Shown here: in pieces, positions 36,992 to 45,514 of the stretch
Numbering within the stretch: position 1 is the first letter of the stretch
Layout of the letters: each line of letters begins with the position of its first letter
Origin: Berkiella sp964496435
Lineage (GTDB): Bacteria; Pseudomonadota; Gammaproteobacteria; Berkiellales; Berkiellaceae
DNA: 64,000 nucleotides
Direction: 5' to 3'
Assembly (NCBI GenBank): GCA_964496435.1
Contig: CAZBZP010000017.1
Coordinates: 1-64,000 of the forward strand
Notes under the pieces: model-generated
What the model was told of the DNA's origin: nothing
The model's input: only the letters and a program-made list of their open reading frames with translations
Database searches by the model: none
Made by a program: the position numbers and the translations under genes

Positions 36992-37924
36992 ATGGAGCCC
37001 AAAGAACCCTCGCCAAAGAAAAAACTTAACCTCACTTGGTTCTTTACAACACTTGTTCTAGCCATTGGCTGCATCTACTACAGTTTTTTACTAAACACAA
37101 AATTTAATAACACGGCTGCTTTATATATTGGCCTGCCTTTGATTCTTGCTTTAGGTTTATCGCTGACCCCCAAAACGCAATCTGTCATGGGCGCAATCAT
37201 GAAAGGCATTACTATTGCGCTTATATTGTCTGCGATAATTTTTAGAGAAGGTTATATTTGCATATTGTTTGCCGCCCCTATCTTCTATTTTGTTGGTGGC
37301 ATTATTGGACTAATTGCTGAATGGTTTATCAAACGCAAGGATAAAAATTCAACCCTGCGCGCACCTGCATTCATTGTTTCCCTGGTAGCTTTATTTTCCT
37401 TAGAAGGTGTTTTTGATCTATTAACACTACCGCGCTACAACCAAATAAGCGTATCCAAAATTATCAACGCCAATGCGGATGATGTGCTGCAAAAGCTGAA
37501 CAGCACGCCCCATTTTTCTCAACATAAACCCTTGTTTTTAAAAATATTTCCTTACCCTGCACACATTGAGGGAGAGGGCCTGGATGTGGGCTCCCAAAGG
37601 GTTGTTAAATTTATTGCGTATAAACAAATTTGGTGGAATAAAGTGGAAGGCTCTCTTGTCCTTCGCGTCGCCCAAAATGATAACCAACATATTAAATTTG
37701 ATATACTCAAGGACAGCAGTTACCTTAGCCACTATTTAAAATGGCAAAATTCAGAAGTGTGGCTTGACCCTATTGATTCAACCCATACTAAAGTTACCTG
37801 GACGCTAGCCTATGAACGCATTCTAGATCCTGCTTGGTATTTTGGCCCTATGCAAAAATACGCTGTTAAACTCGCAGCAAAAGAACTCATCGACAATGTT
37901 GCTACACCAACTCAGCAATCCTGA
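36992..37924 (+). CDS. Membrane protein with SRPBCC-like C-terminal domain
   Basis: The 310-residue protein has about five membrane segments in its first 150 residues. A roughly 150-residue soluble domain follows (about 155-305), with alternating strands and a final long helix (MQKYAVKLAAKELIDNV), the arrangement of START/SRPBCC lipid- or ligand-binding domains. The exact family is not recognised. It is the first of three overlapping membrane genes. A role in handling a hydrophobic molecule at the inner membrane is inferred from the fold guess and from the methyltransferase-like neighbour. Confidence 0.6.
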   Translation: MEPKEPSPKKKLNLTWFFTTLVLAIGCIYYSFLLNTKFNNTAALYIGLPLILALGLSLTPKTQSVMGAIMKGITIALILSAIIFREGYICILFAAPIFYFVGGIIGLIAEWFIKRKDKNSTLRAPAFIVSLVALFSLEGVFDLLTLPRYNQISVSKIINANADDVLQKLNSTPHFSQHKPLFLKIFPYPAHIEGEGLDVGSQRVVKFIAYKQIWWNKVEGSLVLRVAQNDNQHIKFDILKDSSYLSHYLKWQNSEVWLDPIDSTHTKVTWTLAYERILDPAWYFGPMQKYAVKLAAKELIDNVATPTQQS

Positions 37925-38882
37925 GCGCTATACAGGTTTGTTAATGCTGCTCCCAGTGTTTATCTGGGTTACGCTTAGCCTTAGAGGGCAATTTTCTACG
38001 CGAGAATATGCTGGCGCTTTCTTAGGGTTTGCTTGGCTTTTTTTGAGCTCTCTTATCATAAATATTTTCTTATTAAAACTCGGAAATTTTTGGCAATTTA
38101 ACATGCAATATCACCTCTTCTATGGGGTGCCAATGGATTTTCTGATTGGACAAGCCATCTTTTTAAGTGCCATGATTGTCCTCCCCTTGCATCGCATTGC
38201 TTTAGCAGGAAAATTGCTTATTGCGACCATTTTGCTTTATACACTCTATGCGCTTTTTGTTTCATTCAAACCCTTATGGTGGGCAGGACTTGGGATTTTA
38301 TTTCTCTTTAGCGTTTTGCCTTCCTTAGTTCTTGCAAAGTGGACAAAGGATGATGAACATCTCTATTTGCGCTCCATGCTGCAATATCCCATCTGGATAT
38401 GTGTATTATTATGGCTATTTCCTTCAATAATATTCGAGGCCACAGAACATAGTTGGTCATTCTTTTTAAACCGAGCTTGGTGGCAAAACTGTCTTTATGT
38501 TGTACCGCTTATTTTGCCTGGCGTTATTCTTTTTAGTGCGCTCAAACAATTTGCGATAGAAGGTGATGGCACTGCCTTTCCCTATGATCCACCCAAAAAG
38601 CTGGTTTATAAAGGGATTTATGCTTATCTTTCAAATCCTATGCAAGTGGGAATATGTTTGATGATGGCATGGTGGGGCGTGCTAACGCATAGCTTATATA
38701 TTTCTATATCATCGATACTGGGACTTATTTTATTTATTACCTTTAAAGATATCTGTAATGGTAGCTGCTCACTTGTGGGAAACTCACCTGAATGGTTTGA
38801 GTATCAACAAAATGTGCCAAAATGGATCCCAAGACGAACTCCATGGAAAGGGCCAAAGTGCAAAAAGGAAGGTGAAGCATGA
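37896..38882 (+). CDS. Membrane protein with ICMT/PEMT-like methyltransferase motif
   Basis: The protein (328 residues from this ATG) has about eight membrane segments. Its C-terminal part has KLVYKGIYAYLSNPMQVG, which fits the GIYR-x-RHPMY-like motif of isoprenylcysteine and phospholipid methyltransferases, and ends with a VPKWIPRRTPWKG segment also typical of them. Such enzymes methylate lipid or isoprenoid substrates in the membrane. The start is uncertain: 37842, 37896 and 37944 are all in frame. The chosen one overlaps the previous gene by 29 bp. The methyltransferase assignment is moderate because the asparagine in SNPM replaces the usual histidine. Confidence 0.6.
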   Translation: MLLHQLSNPERYTGLLMLLPVFIWVTLSLRGQFSTREYAGAFLGFAWLFLSSLIINIFLLKLGNFWQFNMQYHLFYGVPMDFLIGQAIFLSAMIVLPLHRIALAGKLLIATILLYTLYALFVSFKPLWWAGLGILFLFSVLPSLVLAKWTKDDEHLYLRSMLQYPIWICVLLWLFPSIIFEATEHSWSFFLNRAWWQNCLYVVPLILPGVILFSALKQFAIEGDGTAFPYDPPKKLVYKGIYAYLSNPMQVGICLMMAWWGVLTHSLYISISSILGLILFITFKDICNGSCSLVGNSPEWFEYQQNVPKWIPRRTPWKGPKCKKEGEA

Positions 38883-39280
38883 ATATGTCAACAGTATGGG
38901 CAAGAATATTGGGCTTATATGTTGTAATCATCTGCATTGGGATGTTTGAGCACCTCAACACTTATCAACAATTAATCAAAGACATGTCTCACAGCCCCTC
39001 ATTAAATATTACCTTTGGTTTGTTTACATTACTTTTAGGTTTAGCTGTTGTTGTCACCCATAGCGTTTACAGGGGATGGCCCCTTATTGTTACGGTTTTA
39101 GGATATTGGATCTGCATGAAGGGAATTATTTTGCTTTATTTCCCTGCTTGGGTTAACCAGTTTATCGCCTTTTGGCAAGATAAAAATTTCAATGTAGCGC
39201 TCATTCCCGGTTTTAGCATGGGCATTGTTTTATTATATTGCGGATTTTGCATTAAACCAAAGCCTGAAGCAGATCTTTAG
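38879..39280 (+). CDS. Small membrane protein, third gene of the operon
   Basis: The 133-residue protein has about four membrane segments and no recognisable family motif. Its start overlaps the stop of the methyltransferase-like gene by 4 bp (ATGA), so the two are translationally coupled. It is probably an accessory subunit of the same membrane system. It overlaps the end of the opposite-strand gene by 4 bp. Confidence 0.6.
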   Translation: MNMSTVWARILGLYVVIICIGMFEHLNTYQQLIKDMSHSPSLNITFGLFTLLLGLAVVVTHSVYRGWPLIVTVLGYWICMKGIILLYFPAWVNQFIAFWQDKNFNVALIPGFSMGIVLLYCGFCIKPKPEADL

Positions 39281-40332
39281 CTAAGGCTATTTGCTTGTGA
39301 GCGTTGCTTTATTTCATCTTTGCCTACAACCACCCTATTATCTTGTACTTGAAAGGTTTGTGGCTTTCTTATGATTAAGCGATTAAATTCTTTCAATAAG
39401 TCATCTTCTTGAACCTCTGGTTTCACCGTTAACATTTGGCTACAAATAATTTTAATGCCCCTCATTGCCCAAGGTAATTTTTGATTATTTTCGATACTTA
39501 TTTCTTTCAAGAGTTTTAGCAACTGCGCTTGCAGCTTAGGAAAAGTCTGGGACAATACGCCTATATGATAAGGCTCAAGATGAATGAGAAAAGAGGCTGT
39601 GCTCGTAATATAATGTGCCAGTGTTGGGCTTGAGGTTGCATAACTTAAAAAATTAGCGTAACAAATCATTCTACACCAATTTTCATTTTGCGCGATTAAC
39701 ACCAAAATTGCTTCATAATGCTCAGCTCCCTTATATTTTTTCTCTAGGGCTTCCAAGGATTTTCTTATCATCCAGTGTAAATCATTGAAAGTGATATGCA
39801 TTTCAAATTGTTTATTTTTTAGACAAGCACAAACTACGAGGGGATCAAAGCGCTGGCATAATTGAACATAAAGAAAAGGCTTAAATTCAGTTTGTAAATT
39901 ATCGTCCAAGATAATCCATTTTGTTGCTATCTCACTCATGTTGAGTTTGATAAAATATTCTATACATTCTCTTTTAATTTCAAGTGGGAAGGCAGTTTTA
40001 ACTACAGCAATAACTTCCTCGTTTTGCGTTAGAAAACCAATAATTTCTTGCATTTTTTGCTTTTTTTCAACAGACACACAATCATCCATTAAACAAAAGC
40101 CCAAATACCTAAATAAATTTATCAGTCTTTGCGCACTCAAAAATGTTCTAAAATTATCGTTTTTTAAAAAAGCATCCCACAGCAGTACATTGTAGTTATT
40201 CAGCAGAAAATTATAATACTCTTGCACCATCAACGCATTTGGTTCAACTTCAATTTGGTGGGCAGCATCTTGAAAATATCCTTCGTCTGCTAATATTCTT
40301 ACATACTGTAAATTTGCCAAACCGTAGAGCAT
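39277..40332 (-). CDS. Unknown helical protein
   Basis: I do not recognise this 351-residue protein. It is predicted to be almost entirely helical and soluble, with many leucines and aromatic residues and eight or so cysteines, and no signal peptide. The pattern of helix pairs (IGFLTQNEEVIAVVKTAF, ILVLIAQNENWCRMI) recalls alpha-solenoid scaffolds, without a clear repeat. AAGGA sits six bases before the ATG. It converges on the membrane operon. An effector or host-interaction role is possible but rests only on the style of the protein. Confidence 0.55.
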   Translation of the reverse strand: MLYGLANLQYVRILADEGYFQDAAHQIEVEPNALMVQEYYNFLLNNYNVLLWDAFLKNDNFRTFLSAQRLINLFRYLGFCLMDDCVSVEKKQKMQEIIGFLTQNEEVIAVVKTAFPLEIKRECIEYFIKLNMSEIATKWIILDDNLQTEFKPFLYVQLCQRFDPLVVCACLKNKQFEMHITFNDLHWMIRKSLEALEKKYKGAEHYEAILVLIAQNENWCRMICYANFLSYATSSPTLAHYITSTASFLIHLEPYHIGVLSQTFPKLQAQLLKLLKEISIENNQKLPWAMRGIKIICSQMLTVKPEVQEDDLLKEFNRLIIRKPQTFQVQDNRVVVGKDEIKQRSQANSLS

Positions 40333-40455
40333 AGGTAGTCCTTTACTTTATGCCAAGAGCCGCTGCTAAAGCAAAGAGCTTAAAAGCACATTATTATGTC
40401 TTGCAACTCACTAAGTGAGATATCTTAAATCAGTGTAAATAGGCAAAGAAATATT

Positions 40456-40482
40456 TTGATATTAGCGACGGTTCTTTATAAT
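40456..40482 (+). promoter_or_regulatory. Probable promoter of the second double-glycine-leader gene
   Basis: TTGATA (40456-40461) and TATAAT (40477-40482) are 15 bp apart, slightly short of ideal. Transcription would begin about 35 bases before the ATG at 40524 and could continue into the L,D-transpeptidase gene. Confidence 0.45.
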
Positions 40483-40523
40483 AAGTACTTAAACGACGGT
40501 ATTCTGCTAGAGAAGGACTTTTT

Positions 40524-40781
40524 ATGCGTGAACTAAACCAATCCGAAATTCATGATATTCACGGCGGTTTTGTCATTACTGCAAGTGTTAGCTTAATTGT
40601 CAGCGCCGTTGTTGCCGGGATCTATCTTGTGAATACATTGATAAACCTATATATGTTTGAGAAAACAGGCAGCACAAGCTCTTCCCCTACTATAAACAGT
40701 TCAGATATCAACCACAGCGTTACACAAATATCACATGATATTGAGGTTATTCAGAAAGTGGTAAATACAGTACATCATTAA
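40524..40781 (+). CDS. Small double-glycine-leader protein, microcin-like (copy 2)
   Basis: The 85-residue protein starts MRELNQSEIHDIHGG, a 15-residue leader with L4, E8, I12 and G14-G15, as in microcin V. The predicted mature part of 70 residues has one strong membrane segment (ITASVSLIVSAVVAGIYLV) and a polar serine- and histidine-containing tail. AAGGA lies before the ATG. The gene ends 18 bp before an L,D-transpeptidase gene on the same strand, so both may be on one transcript. No C39 transporter is near. Either a membrane-active bacteriocin or a signal or envelope peptide could be meant. Confidence 0.65.
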   Translation: MRELNQSEIHDIHGGFVITASVSLIVSAVVAGIYLVNTLINLYMFEKTGSTSSSPTINSSDINHSVTQISHDIEVIQKVVNTVHH

Positions 40782-40799
40782 CAAAGACAGCATTGCCTT

Positions 40800-41366
40800 A
40801 TGAAGAAAACACTATTCATCACTCTAAGCTTATTATTACTTATTGCGCTGGTAGTGTTTTACTTTTATGAGAAACCCACATTTCAAGAAACACCACCTGC
40901 TTTTGAAGATCCTTTGTTTAGCGATAATATTAAAATTGAGCAACCAATTGATTTAATCATCGTCGAAAAATCAGCACGTAATATGACGGTTTTTCATCAA
41001 AAAGTAGCTATCAAACGCTATAAAGTAGCTTTGGGATTTGAGCCCATCGGCCCCAAGAGACAACAAGGTGATGGTAAAACACCCGAAGGAGAATACTTTA
41101 TTTCGGCGAAAAATCCCAACAGTCGATTTCATCTTTCTCTGAAAATTTCCTACCCCTCAAAATCTGATAAACAATTCGCCAAAGAAAATCAGCTTTCACC
41201 TGGCGGTGAAATTATGATCCACGGGCTTGCCGAACCGTTTGCTCTTTTAGGTAAAAAACATCGAATGCGTGATTGGACCTTAGGCTGTATCGCCCTAACT
41301 AACGATGAAATTGAAGAAATTTATGCGCATGTGAATGTGGGAACCAAGATAATTATCAAACCTTAA
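40800..41366 (+). CDS. L,D-transpeptidase (YkuD family)
   Basis: YkuD enzymes make 3-3 cross-links in peptidoglycan or attach proteins to it. The 188-residue protein has an N-terminal membrane anchor or signal (LFITLSLLLLIALVVFYFY). The catalytic domain follows (about 50-188) with IMIHGLAE (H141) and WTLGCIALTN (C163), the expected His and Cys. GDGKTPEGEYFI is the usual upstream motif. It is a short, single-domain version like those of many Legionella-type genomes. It acts in the periplasm. Its immediate upstream neighbour is a small double-glycine-leader gene. Confidence 0.9.
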   Translation: MKKTLFITLSLLLLIALVVFYFYEKPTFQETPPAFEDPLFSDNIKIEQPIDLIIVEKSARNMTVFHQKVAIKRYKVALGFEPIGPKRQQGDGKTPEGEYFISAKNPNSRFHLSLKISYPSKSDKQFAKENQLSPGGEIMIHGLAEPFALLGKKHRMRDWTLGCIALTNDEIEEIYAHVNVGTKIIIKP

Positions 41367-41504
41367 TTTCTCAAATATCCCATAAAAATGCCCTATTTCT
41401 AGCTGTTTTTTAAACATTCCTATAATGTACAGGATATTTTGTCTTGCTTTTATTCTAAGCTGGGTTAGAATGCCTTTTTTTAACTAAGTAAGGAATATAA
41501 GAAA

Positions 41505-41852
41505 ATGAAGTCAGTTGGCATATTTTCTTTAGTGCTCAGCATACTTTTCACCAGCGCTTGCTCTGTCTCCCCCAAAACCCAAGTCGTGCAAATGGGTGAT
41601 AATCAGTTAAGCAAAGCCCAAATTATGGCTGAATTGAATAAATTAGACAAAGCTGAAAGTGAAGTGAATAGCAAGAAAGGTGTTAACGGTACTAACGTTG
41701 CTTCCTTTTTGTTTTGGCTACCTGGTTTAGCTTATACCTATTATGATGCGGGTGAAGCGCAAAGATTAATTGAACAACGCCGCTCACATTTAACAGCATT
41801 ATATAATCAAAAATATGCTAACAAAGATGAAACGCTAAAAGCCAGAGGTTAA
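41505..41852 (+). CDS. Small lipoprotein of unknown function
   Basis: The 115-residue protein has a type II signal peptide with the lipobox TSAC at about residues 16-19 (cysteine 19), so it should be lipid-anchored. A helical, coiled-coil-prone segment with KLDKAESEVNSKKG follows. A hydrophobic patch (FLFWLPGLAYTYYDAGEA) comes next, then a second helix with QRRSHL. The function is unknown. TTGCTT and TAGAAT, 16 bp apart at 41444-41471, could be its promoter. A hairpin (41842-41850 with 41864-41872) closes the gene. Confidence 0.8.
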   Translation: MKSVGIFSLVLSILFTSACSVSPKTQVVQMGDNQLSKAQIMAELNKLDKAESEVNSKKGVNGTNVASFLFWLPGLAYTYYDAGEAQRLIEQRRSHLTALYNQKYANKDETLKARG

Positions 41853-41872
41853 AGATAGATCTCAACCTCTGG
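41842..41872. terminator. Hairpin between convergent lipoprotein and rimK genes
   Basis: CCAGAGGTT and AACCTCTGG form a 9-bp perfect stem with a 13-base loop, overlapping the last codons of the lipoprotein gene and lying just before the end of the opposite gene. It could end both transcripts, though T-runs are weak. Confidence 0.5.
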
Positions 41873-41878
41873 GAAGAT

Positions 41879-43258
41879 CTATACCTGAAAACCAATGATT
41901 CTTTTAGGTAAACGTGGCCTTGCATGAGCTTCTATATATTCAATCATCAAGGTCACAACATCCACGCCTGTAATCGATTCTATTTCAGATAAACCTGGCG
42001 ATGCATTAACGTCAATCACGCGCGGACCTTCTTTGGTACGAAGCAAATTCACTTTTGCCAATTTTAAGCCTAAAATACGCGCCGCTTTAACAGCGAGTTT
42101 TTTCTCTGTTGGCGTGAGCGTGATAGTTTTTGCACCCCTGAAATTGCTATTTAAATCATGTTCGCGATGACTTTTCTCAAGTGCAGCAATGACTTTGGTT
42201 CCCAGAACAATACAATGAATATCTTTGCTCACACTTTCTTTAATATATTCTTGAGCAATAAAGTTTGCCTTTAAGCCACGAAATGCTTGAATAACTGCTT
42301 CAGCGGCTTTATTGGTTTCTGCTAATACAACACCCTTACCTTGGGGACCATCCAGCAGTTTTATCACTAAGGGAGCGCCCCCCACTAACTTGATCATATC
42401 TTTGGTATCACCAGGATAATGCGCAAAAGCGGTAGTTGGCATCGCAATACCTGCACGCCCTAAAAGTTGGTGCGTCAGTAATCTATCACGTGAATGGGTA
42501 ATGGAAGCAGAGCTGTTTACACAAAAGGTGCCTAAGGATTCAAATTGCCTTAGGATTGCCACACCATAGTAGGTAACCGAAGCACTAAAGCGCGGGATAA
42601 TGGTGTCAAAACGATGTAAAGGCTTTCCTTGATAATGAATCATGGGTCTGTTGGAGCTGATATCAACATAGCAACGTGTTGCATTGATGACTTCAATTTT
42701 GTGGCCGCGCCTTTCAGCCACCGTCACCAATCTTTCCTTGGTATAAGTACTACGTGTGCTGCTTAACAAGCAAATTTTAAGGGATTTTTTGCGTTTTTTA
42801 ATCGCAATATGATCATAAGAAGAAGAATCAAGTTTGCCCAACATAAATGATTTTTGCGGAACAACCAATAAGCGACCTTCCATCGCTTGACGACCAATCA
42901 GCATGCGATAGGTCATGGTTTCTCTATCCGTTAAGGTAATTTCAATCGGCCATTTCTTTTTACCAAACTGCGCGATAGTGCGAATAACATAACGAATTTC
43001 AGAAGTACCATTGGAGCTGATTATCTCGCGTTCATCAACCAGATGCGCTTTACAATAGATTTCAACTTCAGGTCTGTCTGGAATTGGATGGATGCCAAAG
43101 TGTACTTTGGTTTCACCATTTTCTACAATTTTCTCAACCATAAAAGCATGTAGGGCTGAGGTCTTTGCACCCGTATCAACCTTAGCGCGAATAGCCGGCA
43201 AGTTAAGCTCTGGCAGGGCTATCCATTCCTCCCAACCAATTTCAATGGATTTTGACAT
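41879..43258 (-). CDS. rimK: RimB-RimK fusion: aspartic-protease-like domain plus ATP-grasp glutamate ligase
   Basis: RimK adds glutamate residues to the C-terminus of ribosomal protein S6 (and can make polyglutamate). The 459-residue protein is longer than E. coli RimK (300). Its first 145 residues are a retropepsin-like RimB/ATP-dependent-zinc-protease-type domain with AKVDTGAKTSALHA (D28). The ATP-grasp part covers about 155-459, with RDRLLTHQLLGRAGI, GPQGKGVVLAE, and VIDVNASPGLSEIE for metal and ATP. The two functions are thus on one chain, while many genomes have separate rimB and rimK. The gene stands alone. Confidence 0.87.
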   Translation of the reverse strand: MSKSIEIGWEEWIALPELNLPAIRAKVDTGAKTSALHAFMVEKIVENGETKVHFGIHPIPDRPEVEIYCKAHLVDEREIISSNGTSEIRYVIRTIAQFGKKKWPIEITLTDRETMTYRMLIGRQAMEGRLLVVPQKSFMLGKLDSSSYDHIAIKKRKKSLKICLLSSTRSTYTKERLVTVAERRGHKIEVINATRCYVDISSNRPMIHYQGKPLHRFDTIIPRFSASVTYYGVAILRQFESLGTFCVNSSASITHSRDRLLTHQLLGRAGIAMPTTAFAHYPGDTKDMIKLVGGAPLVIKLLDGPQGKGVVLAETNKAAEAVIQAFRGLKANFIAQEYIKESVSKDIHCIVLGTKVIAALEKSHREHDLNSNFRGAKTITLTPTEKKLAVKAARILGLKLAKVNLLRTKEGPRVIDVNASPGLSEIESITGVDVVTLMIEYIEAHARPRLPKRIIGFQV

Positions 43259-43375
43259 AGCATCCTTTATTTATTATTAAGTTTTACAGCTAAATACAGT
43301 AACCTAAATTTAATTCTTGTAAGTATAATCGTTATGCTGGCAATTATTAATACATGCTACGTACCTACGATCTGC

Positions 43376-43445
43376 GTAGGGGCGGACTTTATGTCCGCCC
43401 ATCTTGTTCTTTGTACGTTCGGGCGGACATAAAGTCCGCCCCTAC
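43376..43445. repeat. 70-bp perfect inverted repeat element
   Basis: A 25-base arm (43376-43400) is matched exactly by its reverse complement (43421-43445) across a 20-base loop. Each arm itself contains a palindrome, GGCGGACTTTATGTCCGCC. The element is GC-rich in an AT-rich intergenic region between rimK and pabB, has no coding capacity, and is of MITE or REP type. The adjacent bases show no obvious target duplication. Confidence 0.85.
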
Positions 43446-43460
43446 AAGATCAAAATGATC

Positions 43461-44849
43461 TTATATGTTGACTAATGTGTTTCGTAAAGCCTTGGCCTTC
43501 GTCAGTGTCTCTTCATACTCTTCTAAGGGATCTGAATCCACCGTCACCGCGCCGCCCGTTTGAAATGTGATTTTTTCTTGGTTCATCACAAAGGTGCGAA
43601 TGGTAATGGAGAAATCAATATCGCCATTAAAACCGATGTAGCCGATGCTGCCACAATAAGGACCGCGCACCGTGGGTTCGATTTCAGCAATAATCTCCAT
43701 GGCGCGAATTTTAGGCGCACCGGTAATGGAGCCGCCAGGAAAAGTCGCTTTGAGTAAATCAATACAATTTTTATCGTCTTGTAATTGGCCTTCGACAACA
43801 GAAACCAAATGATGCACCGTAGCGAAGGATTCAAGACCACACAATTTAGGCACTTTTATCGAATGAGGCTTACAAACCCGCGAAATATCATTGCGCATTA
43901 AATCAACAATCATGACATTCTCTGCCCAATCTTTCTTGCTTTGAAGCAATTCATCTGCATTGGCTTTATCTATAAGTGGATCAGCATGTCTTGGTCTTGT
44001 GCCTTTAATCGGGCGCGCCTCAACGTGATGCTGATGGCATTTTAAAAAGCGCTCTGGAGAAGCTGAAGCTATCACCCATTGTTGGAATTGTAAAAAAGCG
44101 GCAAAAGGCGCAGGGTTTTTGCTGCGTAATTTACGATAAAGTGAAAATGGCGCAATGGGTGGCTTTCGCGCCTCAAAGCGTTGCGAGATATTGGCTTCAA
44201 AGATATCGCCAGCACGAATATATTCAATGACTTTGGCAACCGCAGCTTGATAGGTGTTTTCATCAAAGTCTGAATGAATGCTGTCATCAGCGATTGAAAA
44301 AGGCGCTAAATCAGCTAAAGCTTTTGATAAAAAACCAAGCGCCCAGTTCAGTCTTTGCTTGGCGCGCGCTATTCTTCTGTGTTCATCCCTTTCTGGATAT
44401 CCACTTGAAAATACCCAAGCGCGCTGCAGTTGATGATCAAAAGCATAAACAAGATCATAAAAACCCATAATGAGCTCTGGTACTTGTAAATCATCTTTTG
44501 AACTGCGCGGTAGTTTTTCTAAGTAGCTGCCCAATTCATAACCCAGCATCCCTCCAAGTCCGCCTTGAAAGGGGGGTAAGTCTGCAATGCGTGAAAGGGG
44601 AAAGCGTGCGCATTCTTTTGCTAAGACATCAAAAGGATTTGCTTCAAATGTCTTATCGTCTAAAGTTACTATCCCTTTTTTGCAGGTCATGATGCTAAAG
44701 GGAGATGGTGCTATAAAACTGAATCTACCATTACTGTCTTTGCGAGCGCTATCTAAAAAAAGCGCGCCTTCTTGGGGAAGACTTGCAAAAAGTGCAACCG
44801 GATCTTGAAAAGCAAACTCTTCAACCAAAGGAAAAATATCAGGCATCAC
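43461..44849 (-). CDS. pabB: Aminodeoxychorismate synthase component I
   Basis: PabB converts chorismate and ammonia to 4-amino-4-deoxychorismate on the way to para-aminobenzoate and folate. The 462-residue protein belongs to the chorismate-binding family (TFPGGSITGAPKIRAMEII, YCGSIGYIGFNGD). K282 in PIKGTRPR separates it from anthranilate synthase TrpE, which has alanine there; in E. coli PabB the equivalent lysine is K274. The start overlaps ubiC by 11 bp, so both branch-point chorismate enzymes are in one operon. Neither pabA nor pabC is in the window. Confidence 0.92.
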   Translation of the reverse strand: MMPDIFPLVEEFAFQDPVALFASLPQEGALFLDSARKDSNGRFSFIAPSPFSIMTCKKGIVTLDDKTFEANPFDVLAKECARFPLSRIADLPPFQGGLGGMLGYELGSYLEKLPRSSKDDLQVPELIMGFYDLVYAFDHQLQRAWVFSSGYPERDEHRRIARAKQRLNWALGFLSKALADLAPFSIADDSIHSDFDENTYQAAVAKVIEYIRAGDIFEANISQRFEARKPPIAPFSLYRKLRSKNPAPFAAFLQFQQWVIASASPERFLKCHQHHVEARPIKGTRPRHADPLIDKANADELLQSKKDWAENVMIVDLMRNDISRVCKPHSIKVPKLCGLESFATVHHLVSVVEGQLQDDKNCIDLLKATFPGGSITGAPKIRAMEIIAEIEPTVRGPYCGSIGYIGFNGDIDFSITIRTFVMNQEKITFQTGGAVTVDSDPLEEYEETLTKAKALRNTLVNI

Positions 44850-45405
44850 TTACCTCTGGCTGATAAGCAGGTAAAGATGGCAAAAATAATTCAGAAATAA
44901 GTATGGGGCTCTCTTTTATGCTAAAAACGGAACGTCTTGCCCATAAATTTTGCTTTGGCGTTCCTTGGGGTAGATGGCGGTATATATAGTTCCATAAAGG
45001 TTCATGTGCATCAAAATAGCGATATTCAAAACCACTGCGCAACACATCTGGATTATTATATAACAAGGTTTCACCTATCAGTTGACTGCCAAGCTTTTCA
45101 AAATCCTGAAAATGGGCTTGGTAAGTCTTTAAGGGTATGACAACGCGTCCATAGGTTAAGGCTTGATTCTCATCCCCCATCAACAGCACTTGACGCACAA
45201 AAGTTGTCGCATCGCTTGCTAAATTTAATCTCTTGAGTTCATCATCAAAGGCAGGGGCAAAACTTTGGTCAAGCACCTTTACTTCTAGTTTTGAAGAAAC
45301 GCGCTTTAGGGCTTTACTTAAGATATAAGGTTTTGTTAGCCAATCATCTATAAATCCAGATGGTGCGAGAAGGGATAAATCAGCTCCCCATGAAACGCTC
45401 GACAT
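44839..45405 (-). CDS. ubiC: Chorismate lyase
   Basis: UbiC splits chorismate into 4-hydroxybenzoate and pyruvate, the first step of ubiquinone synthesis. The 188-residue protein has LGSQLIGETLL, the LWARRSVFSIKESPILISE region and the C-terminal ELFLPSLPAY, as in UbiC, with length close to the family (165-190). GGAAG precedes the ATG. It is the first gene of a pabB-containing operon, so two chorismate-consuming enzymes are expressed together. Confidence 0.88.
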   Translation of the reverse strand: MSSVSWGADLSLLAPSGFIDDWLTKPYILSKALKRVSSKLEVKVLDQSFAPAFDDELKRLNLASDATTFVRQVLLMGDENQALTYGRVVIPLKTYQAHFQDFEKLGSQLIGETLLYNNPDVLRSGFEYRYFDAHEPLWNYIYRHLPQGTPKQNLWARRSVFSIKESPILISELFLPSLPAYQPEVSDA

Positions 45406-45514
45406 TGTGTTACACTTCCAAAGTTAAATAAATTACTCTTAATTGAGTAGGTGCATTCCCCAGGAAGAACTTTATAATAAAGTCAAAAGGAAACCCACAT
45501 TAATATTAAGTTTT

